Source of the DNA: UBA1381 sp964399965
Lineage (GTDB): Bacteria > Bacillota > Clostridia > UBA1381
Direction of reading: 5' to 3'
DNA length: 64,000 bases
Assembly (NCBI GenBank): GCA_964399965.1
Contig: CAYNRX010000001.1
Span: 62,001 to 126,000, forward strand
Shown here: positions 43,331 through 51,872 of the stretch, piece after piece
How the letters are laid out: every line of letters starts with the position of its first letter
Numbering within the stretch: the stretch's first letter is position 1
The notes under the pieces: generated by a model
The model's input: only the letters and a program-made list of their open reading frames with translations
The model's database searches: none
What the model was told of the DNA's origin: nothing
Made by a program: the position numbers and the translations under genes

Positions 43331-44176
43331 ATGGATCTGTGGTTCACGGAAAATCATACAGACGGACTTAAATTTTCTATAAAGATAGACAGGCATATAT
43401 ATTCGGAAAAGAGCTACTACCAGCAGATAGACATCTTCGATACCGCTGAATTTGGACGTATGCTGGTGCTTGACGGCTGTGTTATGATAACCGAAAAGGA
43501 CGAATTTATGTATCATGAGATGATAGTCCACGTTCCCATGGCTGTAAACCCCGATATAAAACGCGTTCTCGTCATCGGCGGCGGAGACGGCGGAGCTGTA
43601 CGGGAGCTTTGCCGTTATCCTTCTATAGAACACATAGACATGGTGGAGATAGACGAAATGGTCGTAGCGGCCTGCCGCAAATATATCCCCCGGACAACAT
43701 TTGCCCTTGATGATCCGCGGCTTTCTATACATTATGAGGACGGGCTGCCATTCGTGAGAAAGACGGAGGATAAATACGATCTCATAATTGTCGATTCAAC
43801 CGATCCTTTCGGCCCTGGCGAAGGGCTTTTTACACGGGAATTTTATGGCAACTGCTACAAAGCGCTAACCGACAACGGTATCCTTGTCAACCAGCACGAA
43901 AGCGCCTGCTATGACGAATACGCCGAATCGATGGAGCTTACTCATATGAAGCTTAAACGGGTATTCCCTGTGGCCACGGTATACACGGTGCAGATACCGA
44001 CCTATCCCTCAGGGATATGGTATTTCGGCTTCGCTTCCAAGGGATTGCATCCCGTACGTGATATGCAGGCGGAAAGATGGAACAGCCTGGGCTTTAAGAC
44101 CCGCTATTATAACACCGATATCCACAGGGCCTCATTTGCCCTGCCAAATTTTGCAAAGGAGCTGCTTAAGGATTGA
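43331..44176 (+). CDS. speE: Spermidine synthase (aminopropyltransferase)
   Basis: Transfers the aminopropyl group from decarboxylated SAM to putrescine. The N-terminal LWFTENHTDGLKFSIKI strand region, VIGGGDGGAVRELCRYP (SAM binding), VEIDEMV and the active-site VDSTDPFGPGEGLF and QHESACY motifs fit SpeE. The ATG at 43331 is preceded by AAAGGA; a TTG three codons upstream overlaps the previous stop. 281 residues. It sits between the decarboxylase and agmatinase genes. Confidence 0.95.
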   Translation: MDLWFTENHTDGLKFSIKIDRHIYSEKSYYQQIDIFDTAEFGRMLVLDGCVMITEKDEFMYHEMIVHVPMAVNPDIKRVLVIGGGDGGAVRELCRYPSIEHIDMVEIDEMVVAACRKYIPRTTFALDDPRLSIHYEDGLPFVRKTEDKYDLIIVDSTDPFGPGEGLFTREFYGNCYKALTDNGILVNQHESACYDEYAESMELTHMKLKRVFPVATVYTVQIPTYPSGIWYFGFASKGLHPVRDMQAERWNSLGFKTRYYNTDIHRASFALPNFAKELLKD

Positions 44177-45021
44177 GAGAAAACGTACACACATTTATCG
44201 GCTGTGACAGCGCGTATGAGGACAGCCGCATTGTTATCTTCGGCGCGCCATATGACTGCACGACCTCCTTCCGTCCCGGAACGCGTTTTGCGTCCTCGGT
44301 CATGCGCAGCGAAAGCTTCGGCATAGAAACGTACAGTCCATATCTGGGCCGGGATCTGGAGGACATATCCGTTTTTGACTCCGGCGACCTGGAGCTGCGA
44401 TTCGGAGGTCCGGAAAGCGCGCTTCATGATATAGAGGAGCATACATCAAAGATACTTGGCGACAAAAAGATAAGCTGCATGATCGGCGGCGAGCATTTGG
44501 TAACATTGGGAGCCGTACGGGCGGCGGTCAAGAAATATCCCCGGCTCCACATCATCCATTTCGATGCTCATGCCGATCTGCGTGATGAATACCTCGGTCA
44601 AGAGCTGTCACATGCCTGTGTCATGCGACGCTGCCATGAGCTGGTAGGTGATGGGCGTATATTCCAGTTTGGCATACGCTCCGGCGACAGGAGCGAATTT
44701 GAGTTTGCCAAAACCCATGTGTACCAGCACAAATTTGACTTGGATACTCTTGATAAGATAACCGCCTCTTTAAAAGATGAGCCGGTCTATTTCACGCTTG
44801 ACCTTGATGTTTTGGATCCCTCCATCTTCCCCGGCACCGGCACTCCCGAGGCCGGAGGAGTTTTCTTCCGGGAACTAAACGAAGCAATACAGCTTTTGGA
44901 GCCGCTCAATATTGTGGGCTTTGACATAAACGAGCTTTCCCCGCATTACGACCAGAGCGGAGTATCGACGGCCGTTGCCTGCAAGCTGCTGCGGGAGCTG
45001 CTTTTGATAATATATAAATAA
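44173..45021 (+). CDS. speB: Agmatinase
   Basis: Ureohydrolase that converts agmatine to putrescine and urea. Binuclear Mn ligands are in IGGEHLVTLG, HFDAHADLRDEYLG and TLDLDVLDPSIFPGTGTPE. The start appears to be the TTG at 44173, overlapping the speE stop (TTGA); the AAGGA there is very close, so coupling with speE is likely. 282 residues. With the preceding decarboxylase, SpeD and SpeE it completes arginine to spermidine. Confidence 0.93.
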   Translation: MRENVHTFIGCDSAYEDSRIVIFGAPYDCTTSFRPGTRFASSVMRSESFGIETYSPYLGRDLEDISVFDSGDLELRFGGPESALHDIEEHTSKILGDKKISCMIGGEHLVTLGAVRAAVKKYPRLHIIHFDAHADLRDEYLGQELSHACVMRRCHELVGDGRIFQFGIRSGDRSEFEFAKTHVYQHKFDLDTLDKITASLKDEPVYFTLDLDVLDPSIFPGTGTPEAGGVFFRELNEAIQLLEPLNIVGFDINELSPHYDQSGVSTAVACKLLRELLLIIYK

Positions 45022-45036
45022 CACGAGGTAAAGACA

Positions 45037-45672
45037 ATGGAAAAAGAAAATATGCTTGCCGGCAGGCTCTACGATCCCACCGACCGGGAGCTCAAGTCTC
45101 TCTCGGGGCGCGCCCACCGGCTGTCCAAGGAATATGGCGATACTCCGGAGGAGGATACAAAGCGCAAGCAGGAGCTGCTTGACGCCCTGCTTCCTCATAA
45201 AGGCGAAGGCTGCTATTTGCAGGCACCTGTATACTTTGACTACGGTGTGAACACCTTTGTTGGAGACCATTTTTACGCCAATTTCAACCTGACCGTACTT
45301 GACAGCTGCCCGGTGAGGATAGGCAATGACGTTATGATCGGGCCAAACTGCTCTATCGTCACCCCTATCCATCCGATGACAGCCGAGGAGCGGCGAACCA
45401 GAAAACGCGCAAACGGCGAACTTTTCGACCTTGAGTACGCGGCTCCCATAACTATCGGCAACGACTGCTGGCTGGCAAGCAATGTGGTCGTCTGCGCCGG
45501 CGTGACTATAGGCGACGGCTGCGTTATCGGCGCGGGCAGCGTTGTTACCAGGGATATACCGCCCGGCTCATTTGCAGCCGGGAACCCCTGCCGGGTGATA
45601 CGTAAGATCACAGAGGCCGACAGCCTGAAATATAAGCCCGAGGTACTCGGGGACAAAAAGGAGGAGCTTTGA
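45037..45672 (+). CDS. Hexapeptide-repeat O-acetyltransferase (Maa/LacA family)
   Basis: Acetyl-CoA-dependent transferase of the maltose/galactoside acetyltransferase group: an N-terminal Mac domain (MLAGRLYDPTDRELKSL), then left-handed beta-helix hexapeptide repeats including NFNLTVLD, IGPNCSIVTPIHP with the catalytic His, and VIGAGSVVTRDIPPGS. 211 residues, 15 nt after speB and overlapping the region before the next gene. The family acetylates sugars, but its place inside a polyamine operon is unusual; acetylation of a polyamine is a possibility suggested by position alone. Confidence 0.88.
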   Translation: MEKENMLAGRLYDPTDRELKSLSGRAHRLSKEYGDTPEEDTKRKQELLDALLPHKGEGCYLQAPVYFDYGVNTFVGDHFYANFNLTVLDSCPVRIGNDVMIGPNCSIVTPIHPMTAEERRTRKRANGELFDLEYAAPITIGNDCWLASNVVVCAGVTIGDGCVIGAGSVVTRDIPPGSFAAGNPCRVIRKITEADSLKYKPEVLGDKKEEL

Positions 45673-45674
45673 AT

Positions 45675-46874
45675 ATGGGAAAGGCATTGATCATCGGAGC
45701 CGGCGGAGTGGCCGGAGTGGCGGCGCACAAGTGCTGCCAGAACTGGGAAGTATTTGACGAGCTATGCATCGCCAGCCGCACAAAATCCAAATGCGATGCA
45801 TTAAAAGAAAAACTCGACGGCGGAAAGACAAAAGTGACCACCGCCCAGGTCAACGCTGACAACACGGAGGAGCTTATCGCCCTTATAGAACGCGAAAAGC
45901 CCGACATCGTCATAAATCTCGCCCTGCCATATCAGGATCTGACGATAATGGACGCTTGCCTGGCAACCAAAACCGATTATGTTGACACGGCCAACTACGA
46001 GCCTGAGGACACGGCTAAATTTGAATACAAATGGCAGTGGGCATACCGGGAACGGTTTGAAAAGGCCGGGATCACCGCCCTTTTGGGAAGCGGCTTCGAT
46101 CCGGGCGTTACCGGGGTATTTTCGGCCTATGCTCAAAAACACCACTTTGACGAAATAGAATACATCGATATCCTCGACGCCAACGCCGGCGACCACGGTT
46201 ATCCGTTCGCGACAAATTTTAATCCGGAGATAAATATCCGTGAGGTCTCGGCCAACGGCAGCTATATCGAAAACGGGAAATGGGTAGAAACGAAGCCGAT
46301 GGAGATAAAACGCGTTTACAACTTCCCGGAGATAGGCAAAAGGGATATGTATCTTCTGCATCACGAAGAGCTTGAGTCGCTGGCTCTCAATATCAAGGGG
46401 GTAAAGCGTATACGTTTCTTTATGACATTTTCCGAAAGCTATCTGACGCATCTGCGCTGTCTGGAGAACGTGGGCATGACCTCTATAGAGCCTATAGACT
46501 ACAACGGCCAGAAAATAGTGCCTTTGCAATTTTTAAAGGCCGTCCTTCCCGACCCGGCTTCTCTGGGGCCGCGTACCATCGGCAAAACTAATATCGGCTG
46601 TATCTTCCGCGGCAAGAAAGACGGCAAGGACAAATCGTACTACCTTTACAACGTCTGCGACCACCAGGAATGCTACCGGGAGGTAGGCTCTCAGGCCATT
46701 TCCTACACCACCGGCGTCCCGGCTATGATAGGAGCCATGATGGTAATGACCGGCAAGTGGAAAAGACCGGGCGTATTCAATATAGAGGAGTTCGATCCCG
46801 ATCCTTTTATGGACGCCCTGAACAAGTTCGGCCTTCCCTGGAAGGAGAGCTTTGCTCCAGAGCTTGTGGACTGA
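45675..46874 (+). CDS. Carboxynorspermidine synthase-type dehydrogenase (saccharopine dehydrogenase family)
   Basis: NAD(P)-dependent reductase of the saccharopine dehydrogenase fold, closest by eye to carboxynorspermidine/carboxyspermidine dehydrogenase (CASDH), which condenses a diamine with aspartate semialdehyde. The Rossmann motif GAGGVAGVAAHKC, INLALPYQDLTIMDACL, VDTANYEPED and GSGFDPGVTGVFSAYA are characteristic. ATG at 45675 gives 399 residues after GGAGG. It is the last gene of the polyamine operon. The decarboxylase that normally acts next (CANSDC) is absent from this window, while the SpeD/SpeE route is present beside it. Confidence 0.88.
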   Translation: MGKALIIGAGGVAGVAAHKCCQNWEVFDELCIASRTKSKCDALKEKLDGGKTKVTTAQVNADNTEELIALIEREKPDIVINLALPYQDLTIMDACLATKTDYVDTANYEPEDTAKFEYKWQWAYRERFEKAGITALLGSGFDPGVTGVFSAYAQKHHFDEIEYIDILDANAGDHGYPFATNFNPEINIREVSANGSYIENGKWVETKPMEIKRVYNFPEIGKRDMYLLHHEELESLALNIKGVKRIRFFMTFSESYLTHLRCLENVGMTSIEPIDYNGQKIVPLQFLKAVLPDPASLGPRTIGKTNIGCIFRGKKDGKDKSYYLYNVCDHQECYREVGSQAISYTTGVPAMIGAMMVMTGKWKRPGVFNIEEFDPDPFMDALNKFGLPWKESFAPELVD

Positions 46875-46977
46875 CAAAAAGCTGTGCCGTATCCTCGGGA
46901 TGCGGCACAATTTACGCTTCCGGACGGGTTTTCGCCCTCTGCTGTATACAAAATAATAAAATTTTACAAAAAAGCTC

Positions 46978-47006
46978 TTGACAATCAATAAAAGCTGTAA
47001 TATAAT
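46978..47006 (+). promoter_or_regulatory. ileS promoter
   Basis: TTGACA (46978-46983), 17 bp, TATAAT (47001-47006): both hexamers are consensus. It drives the T-box leader of ileS. Confidence 0.9.
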
Positions 47007-47012
47007 GAAACA

Positions 47013-47270
47013 AACTGAATATGAAAGACGTTGATGAAGACAGTAGCAAAGGCACAAAAGCGCAAGCGAACCGGGGATGGTGCGAGCCCGGCGGCAAGTA
47101 GTCCTTTAGTGAATATCACTTCGGAGTCGCAAGGCTGAACCCTTTTTGGAAAGTAAGCCGCGCCGGTGTTCCCGCCGTATAACGGGACGCATATGATAGT
47201 ATGACGTAATAGGTGGTTAAACGAAGTAAAACCGACGCTTCGTCCTGTTATGGACAAGGCGTCTTTTTTA
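47013..47270 (+). promoter_or_regulatory. T-box leader riboswitch (tRNA-Ile) of ileS
   Basis: Leader of about 275 nt sensing uncharged tRNA-Ile. Stem I begins GACGTTGATGAAGACAGTAGC; a candidate specifier ATC lies at 47115-47117; the conserved CCTTTTTGGAAAGTAAGCCG linker follows. The antiterminator is readable base by base: AGG (47211-47213), a 7-nt bulge TGGTTAA, ACGAAG (47221-47226), loop, CTTCGT (47238-47243), CCT (47244-47246). The competing terminator is 47234-47263 (GACGCTT/AGGCGTC) with T6. The bulge keeps UGGU for pairing with the tRNA ACCA end but reads UAA where ACC is usual. Confidence 0.9.
47234..47269 (+). terminator. T-box regulatory terminator
   Basis: GACGCTT pairs with AGGCGTC around an inner GTCC/GGAC stem, followed by TTTTTT. 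Its 5' arm overlaps the 3' half of the antiterminator, so the two are mutually exclusive. Confidence 0.88.
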
Positions 47271-47289
47271 ATTTTCAGGAGGTATCACA

Positions 47290-50200
47290 ATGTACGAAAA
47301 AGTATCCACAAATCTTAATTTCGTCGAGCGTGAGAAGAAAATCGAACAGTTCTGGAAAGACAACGATATTTTCAAAAAAACTATTGCCTTGCGCTCCGAC
47401 AGGCCGCGTTATACCTTTTATGACGGCCCTCCTACAGCTAACGGCAAGCCGCATATCGGCCACGTTTTAACGCGAGTTATCAAAGACATGATACCGCGTT
47501 ACCGCACGATGAAGGGCTATAATGTATTGAGAAAGGCCGGCTGGGATACTCACGGCCTGCCGGTGGAGCTTGAGGTGGAAAAGAAGCTCGGTCTGGACGG
47601 CAAGGAGCAAATAGAGGAATACGGCCTGGAGCCATTCATCAACGAATGCAAAGAAAGCGTTTGGAAATACAAGGGCATGTGGGAGGATTTCTCCGGCACC
47701 GTCGGCTTCTGGGCGGATATGGAAAACCCTTATGTAACGTATGAGAACGATTTCATCGAATCGGAATGGTGGGCGCTGAAAACGATATGGGACAAGGGGC
47801 TTCTGTATAAGGGGCACAAGATAGTACCATACTGCCCGCGCTGCGGCACCCCGCTGTCAAGCCACGAGGTCGCTCAAGGGTACAAGGACGTCAAGGAGAA
47901 ATCGGCCATCGCCAAGTTTATTATCCCCAACGAGGAAAATACCTACTTCCTTGCCTGGACGACAACGCCCTGGACTCTTCCCTCCAACGTTGCCCTCTGT
48001 GTTCATCCTGACGAGACATACGTCAAGGTAGAGGCCGAAAACGGAGAAAAATACATCCTGGCCGAGGCCTTGGTCTCCTCCGTTGTCGGTGAAGCAAAGG
48101 TTCTTGAGTCTTATAAAGGAAAAGACCTTGAATACAAGGAGTATACACCGCTTTTTGACTTTGCCCATCCTAAGGAAAAGGCTTATTATATCACCTGCGA
48201 CACCTATGTAACTCTCACCGATGGTACCGGTGTTGTTCATATCGCCCCTGCCTTTGGTGAAGACGACTCCCGTGTCGGCCGAAATTACGGTTTGCCGTTT
48301 GTACAGCTGGTTGACGGCAAGGGTGAGATGACCGCGGAAACGCCTTGGGCCGGAATGTTCTGCAAGGACGCCGACAAGGAAGTATTTAAGGATCTGGAGA
48401 AGCGCGGGCTGTTGTTTGCCGCTCTTAACTACGAGCATTCCTATCCTTTCTGCTGGAGATGCGATACGCCGCTTATCTACTACGCGCGCGATACCTGGTT
48501 CATAAAAATGACGGCGGTAAAGGAAGACCTTATCCGCAACAATAACACCATAAACTGGATACCGGAGAGTATCGGCAAGGGCCGCTTCGGCGATTGGCTC
48601 AACAATGTTCAGGATTGGGGCGTAAGCCGCAACCGCTACTGGGGAACTCCCTTGAATATCTGGGAATGCTCCTGCGGCTGCCGTCACTGCGTAGGCTCGA
48701 TAGAAGAGCTGAAAAGCCTGTCCGACAACTGCCCTGACGATATAGAGCTGCACCGCCCGTATATTGATGCGATAACGATAAAATGCCCCGAATGCGGCGG
48801 CCAGATGCACCGTGTATCCGAGGTCATAGACTGCTGGTTCGATTCCGGCTCCATGCCGTTTGCCCAGTGGCATTACCCGTTTGAAAACAAGGAGCTGTTT
48901 GAGGCCACCTTCCCGGCCGACTTCATCTCTGAGGCGGTCGATCAGACGCGGGGCTGGTTTTATTCCCTGCTGGCAATATCAACGCTGCTGTTTAACAAGG
49001 CGCCGTATAAAAACGTTATCGTTCTCGGCCTTGTGCAGGACGAAAACGGCCAGAAGATGTCTAAGTCCAAGGGCAATGCCGTGGATCCGTTCGATGCCCT
49101 GGCTACCTACGGCGCAGATGCGATACGCTGGTATTTCTATTCCAACAGTGCGCCCTGGCTTCCAAACCGTTTCCATGGCGGAGCTGTCGTTGAGGGTCAG
49201 CGCAAATTTATGGGCACGCTTTGGAACACGTATGCATTCTTCGTGCTATATGCCAACATAGACAACTTCGATGCTTCCAAATACAAGCTGGAATATGACA
49301 AGCTGTCGGTAATGGATAAATGGCTTCTGTCAAAACTAAATTCGGTAGTCAAGAGCGTAGACGAAAATCTTGCCAATTACAAGATAACCGAAACAGCGCG
49401 TGTGCTGGAAAACTTCGTAGACGAGCTGTCCAACTGGTATGTTCGCCGCTGCCGCGGAAGATACTGGGTCAAGGAAATGACCGAAGACAAGATAAACGCT
49501 TATATGACGCTCTACACTGCCTTGGTAACGATAGCCAAAACGGCGGCGCCGATGATCCCGTTCATGACAGAGGACATTTACCGCAACCTCGTATGCTCCA
49601 TTGACAAGGACGCTCCCATAAGCGTCCACCTGTGCGATTTCCCCGAGGTGCACGAGGAGTATATAAACAAAGAGCTTGAGGACAAGATGGAGGAAGTTCT
49701 GGAGATAGTTGTGCTTGGCAGAGCCTGCCGCAACAACGCCAATATCAAGAACCGCCAGCCCATCGGTACGATGTATATAAAGACCGACAAAGAGCTGGAG
49801 GATTTCTACCTTGACATCATCCGTGATGAGCTAAATATAAAGAACGTCAATTTTACCGACGATGTTCGAGATTTCACCAGCTACAGCTTCAAGCCGCAGC
49901 TGCGCACCCTCGGCAGACGATTTGGCAAGAACATCAATCTTGTGCGTCAGATACTGTCGGAGCTTGACGGCAACAAGGCTATGGATGAGATAAAGGAGAC
50001 CGGTTTCCTCACGATAAATGTGGACGGCACAGAGGAGAAGCTCTCCGAGGATGATCTTCTGATCGAAGCAGCACAGATGCCCGGCTTTGAATCGGTATCC
50101 GACCACGGGATAACTGTAGTGCTCGATACCAATCTCACGCCGGAGCTTATTGAGGAAGGGTTCGTGAGGGAGATAATCTCCAAGCTGCAGACGATGAGAA

Positions 50201-50400
50201 AGGATTCCGGCTTTGAGGTCACCGACCATATCAAGGTAAGCGTTTCCGGAAACGATAAAATCGCGGAAATAATGGAGAAAAACGCGGACGAAATAAAGGA
50301 CGAAGTCCTGGCCAACGATATCACCGACGGCGGCTGCGCATTTGAAAAGGAATGGAATATCAACGGCGAAAACGTAAAGTTGGGCGTTGAAAAACTGTAA
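47290..50400 (+). CDS. ileS: Isoleucyl-tRNA synthetase (long, eukaryote-like class)
   Basis: Charges tRNA-Ile and edits valine. The HIGH motif is in ANGKPHIGHVLTRV, the KMSKS loop in GQKMSKSKGNAVDPF, and the CP1 editing domain contains TTPWTLPSNVAL. At 1036 residues, with the opening YEKVSTNLNFVEREKKIEQFW and WDTHGLPVELEVEKKLGL, it resembles the long eukaryote-like bacterial class (IleRS2), which tolerates mupirocin, rather than the 920-residue class ending in a zinc finger. The HIGH motif is canonical, without the G/H swap reported for highly resistant forms. A GGAGG site lies 9 nt upstream of the ATG, and a T-box leader controls it. Confidence 0.96.
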   Translation: MYEKVSTNLNFVEREKKIEQFWKDNDIFKKTIALRSDRPRYTFYDGPPTANGKPHIGHVLTRVIKDMIPRYRTMKGYNVLRKAGWDTHGLPVELEVEKKLGLDGKEQIEEYGLEPFINECKESVWKYKGMWEDFSGTVGFWADMENPYVTYENDFIESEWWALKTIWDKGLLYKGHKIVPYCPRCGTPLSSHEVAQGYKDVKEKSAIAKFIIPNEENTYFLAWTTTPWTLPSNVALCVHPDETYVKVEAENGEKYILAEALVSSVVGEAKVLESYKGKDLEYKEYTPLFDFAHPKEKAYYITCDTYVTLTDGTGVVHIAPAFGEDDSRVGRNYGLPFVQLVDGKGEMTAETPWAGMFCKDADKEVFKDLEKRGLLFAALNYEHSYPFCWRCDTPLIYYARDTWFIKMTAVKEDLIRNNNTINWIPESIGKGRFGDWLNNVQDWGVSRNRYWGTPLNIWECSCGCRHCVGSIEELKSLSDNCPDDIELHRPYIDAITIKCPECGGQMHRVSEVIDCWFDSGSMPFAQWHYPFENKELFEATFPADFISEAVDQTRGWFYSLLAISTLLFNKAPYKNVIVLGLVQDENGQKMSKSKGNAVDPFDALATYGADAIRWYFYSNSAPWLPNRFHGGAVVEGQRKFMGTLWNTYAFFVLYANIDNFDASKYKLEYDKLSVMDKWLLSKLNSVVKSVDENLANYKITETARVLENFVDELSNWYVRRCRGRYWVKEMTEDKINAYMTLYTALVTIAKTAAPMIPFMTEDIYRNLVCSIDKDAPISVHLCDFPEVHEEYINKELEDKMEEVLEIVVLGRACRNNANIKNRQPIGTMYIKTDKELEDFYLDIIRDELNIKNVNFTDDVRDFTSYSFKPQLRTLGRRFGKNINLVRQILSELDGNKAMDEIKETGFLTINVDGTEEKLSEDDLLIEAAQMPGFESVSDHGITVVLDTNLTPELIEEGFVREIISKLQTMRKDSGFEVTDHIKVSVSGNDKIAEIMEKNADEIKDEVLANDITDGGCAFEKEWNINGENVKLGVEKL

Positions 50401-50406
50401 AAATAA

Positions 50407-50446
50407 AACTCGGACTGTCCGGTCTTGCCGGCGTCCGAGTTTTTTA
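50407..50446 (+). terminator. ileS terminator (bidirectional)
   Basis: AACTCGGAC (50407-50415) pairs with GTCCGAGTT (50433-50441) followed by T; an inner CCGG/CCGG stem is possible. It lies between the convergent ileS and uxaA stops. Confidence 0.88.
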
Positions 50447-51871
50447 TTATAATGTAACTCCATCCTTAAAAATGGATATTTCCCGATACCCGTTCTTTTC
50501 GTTATCAGTCTTGTCGCCCTCGGCAACGCTTATTACAAATTCAAATAAAGCGTCTGTAAGATCCTCTCCCTCTAAGATGGGACCTGCGTTGAAATCTATC
50601 CAATGGGGCTTTCTGGCGGCCAGGGCTGAATTTGTCGCTATCTTGACAGTCGGAACGGGCGCGCCGACCGGCGTCCCGCGGCCGGTGGAAAAGAGTATCA
50701 TGTGACAGCCGGAAGCGGTCAGATTCGTCACTGCCACTATATCATTGCCCGGCCCGGTCAAAAGGTTTAATCCACGCTTTTTCACCTGCTCACCAATGGC
50801 GATAACATCCGATACATCGGCGTCTCCGGATTTCTGCACACAGCCGAGTGATTTATCCTCCAGCGTCGTTATTCCGCCCTTTTTATTGCCGGGAGACGGA
50901 TTCTCATAGACCACCTGTCCGTGACGCAGGAAATAGTCCTTGAAATCATTTATAAGATGCACCGTCTTCTTAAATGTTTCCTCATCGCGGCAGCGATCCA
51001 TCAATATCGTTTCCGCGCCAAACATTTCCGGCACCTCTGTGAGCACCGTGCTCGCTCCCGAAGCAACCAGCCGGTCGGATACGCGTCCGATAAGGGGATT
51101 GGCGGTAAGTCCGGAAAAACCATCGCTTCCGCCGCATTTTAATCCCACGACCAGCTTAGACAACGGGCATTCGCTGCGTTTAAAGGAGGAGGCATAGTCT
51201 GCCAGCTCGCCTATAAGCTCCAATCCCTTCTCTATCTCATCCTCATAATCCTGCGCATTCATGAACTTTACCCGCCGTTCATCGACCTTGCCCAAGACCT
51301 CTTTAAACACCGGGATGTTGTTGTTTTCGCAGCCCAAGCCCAGCACAAGCACTCCGGCGGCATTGGGATGGTTCACCAGTCCCTTTAGCACGGATTGCGT
51401 AACGGCCTGGTCATCCCCCAGCTGTGAACAGCCAAAGGGATGGGCAAACGTAAATATCCCATCGCATTTATCGCCATACAGCTTTGTTGCTTCCCGCGCC
51501 AAAAGCTCAGCCGTTTTATTCACACAGCCAACAGTGTTTATTATCCATATTTCGTTACGGATACCAACGCTGCCATCCTCGCGGATATAGCCCATAAATG
51601 TCCGCTCCGGCTGCGGAGCCAGCCGGTGACGCTTTGGCGTATAAGTATAGGAGAGTGCGCCGCTCAAATTCGTCTTGACATTATGCGTGTGCACATGCTC
51701 GCCCTTTTTTATGTCACAGACCGCATGGCCGATGCTGCTGCCGTACTTTATTATATCTTCCCCGGCCTTTATATCGCAAAGAGCGACCTTATGTCCGGCC
51801 AGCTCTCCTTCAAGCATTACAGCAACGTTGTCCCTTTCGTTTATCTTTATCTGTTTCACTTGTTCCTCCAA
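50447..51871 (-). CDS. uxaA: Altronate dehydratase
   Basis: Fe(II)/Mn-dependent dehydratase that turns D-altronate into 2-keto-3-deoxygluconate in the galacturonate (pectin) pathway. The N-terminal SAF domain (about 1-95) is fused to the large UxaA/GarD catalytic domain, with GIRNEIWIINTVGCVN, AHPFGCSQLGDD, VGLKCGGSDGFSGLTANP and STGRGTPVGAPVPTVKIATN. 474 residues, single chain. It follows uxaB by 1 nt and is surely co-expressed with it. Galactarate or other sugar-acid use is less likely given uxaB next to it. Confidence 0.93.
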   Translation of the reverse strand: MEEQVKQIKINERDNVAVMLEGELAGHKVALCDIKAGEDIIKYGSSIGHAVCDIKKGEHVHTHNVKTNLSGALSYTYTPKRHRLAPQPERTFMGYIREDGSVGIRNEIWIINTVGCVNKTAELLAREATKLYGDKCDGIFTFAHPFGCSQLGDDQAVTQSVLKGLVNHPNAAGVLVLGLGCENNNIPVFKEVLGKVDERRVKFMNAQDYEDEIEKGLELIGELADYASSFKRSECPLSKLVVGLKCGGSDGFSGLTANPLIGRVSDRLVASGASTVLTEVPEMFGAETILMDRCRDEETFKKTVHLINDFKDYFLRHGQVVYENPSPGNKKGGITTLEDKSLGCVQKSGDADVSDVIAIGEQVKKRGLNLLTGPGNDIVAVTNLTASGCHMILFSTGRGTPVGAPVPTVKIATNSALAARKPHWIDFNAGPILEGEDLTDALFEFVISVAEGDKTDNEKNGYREISIFKDGVTL

Positions 51872-51872
51872 A

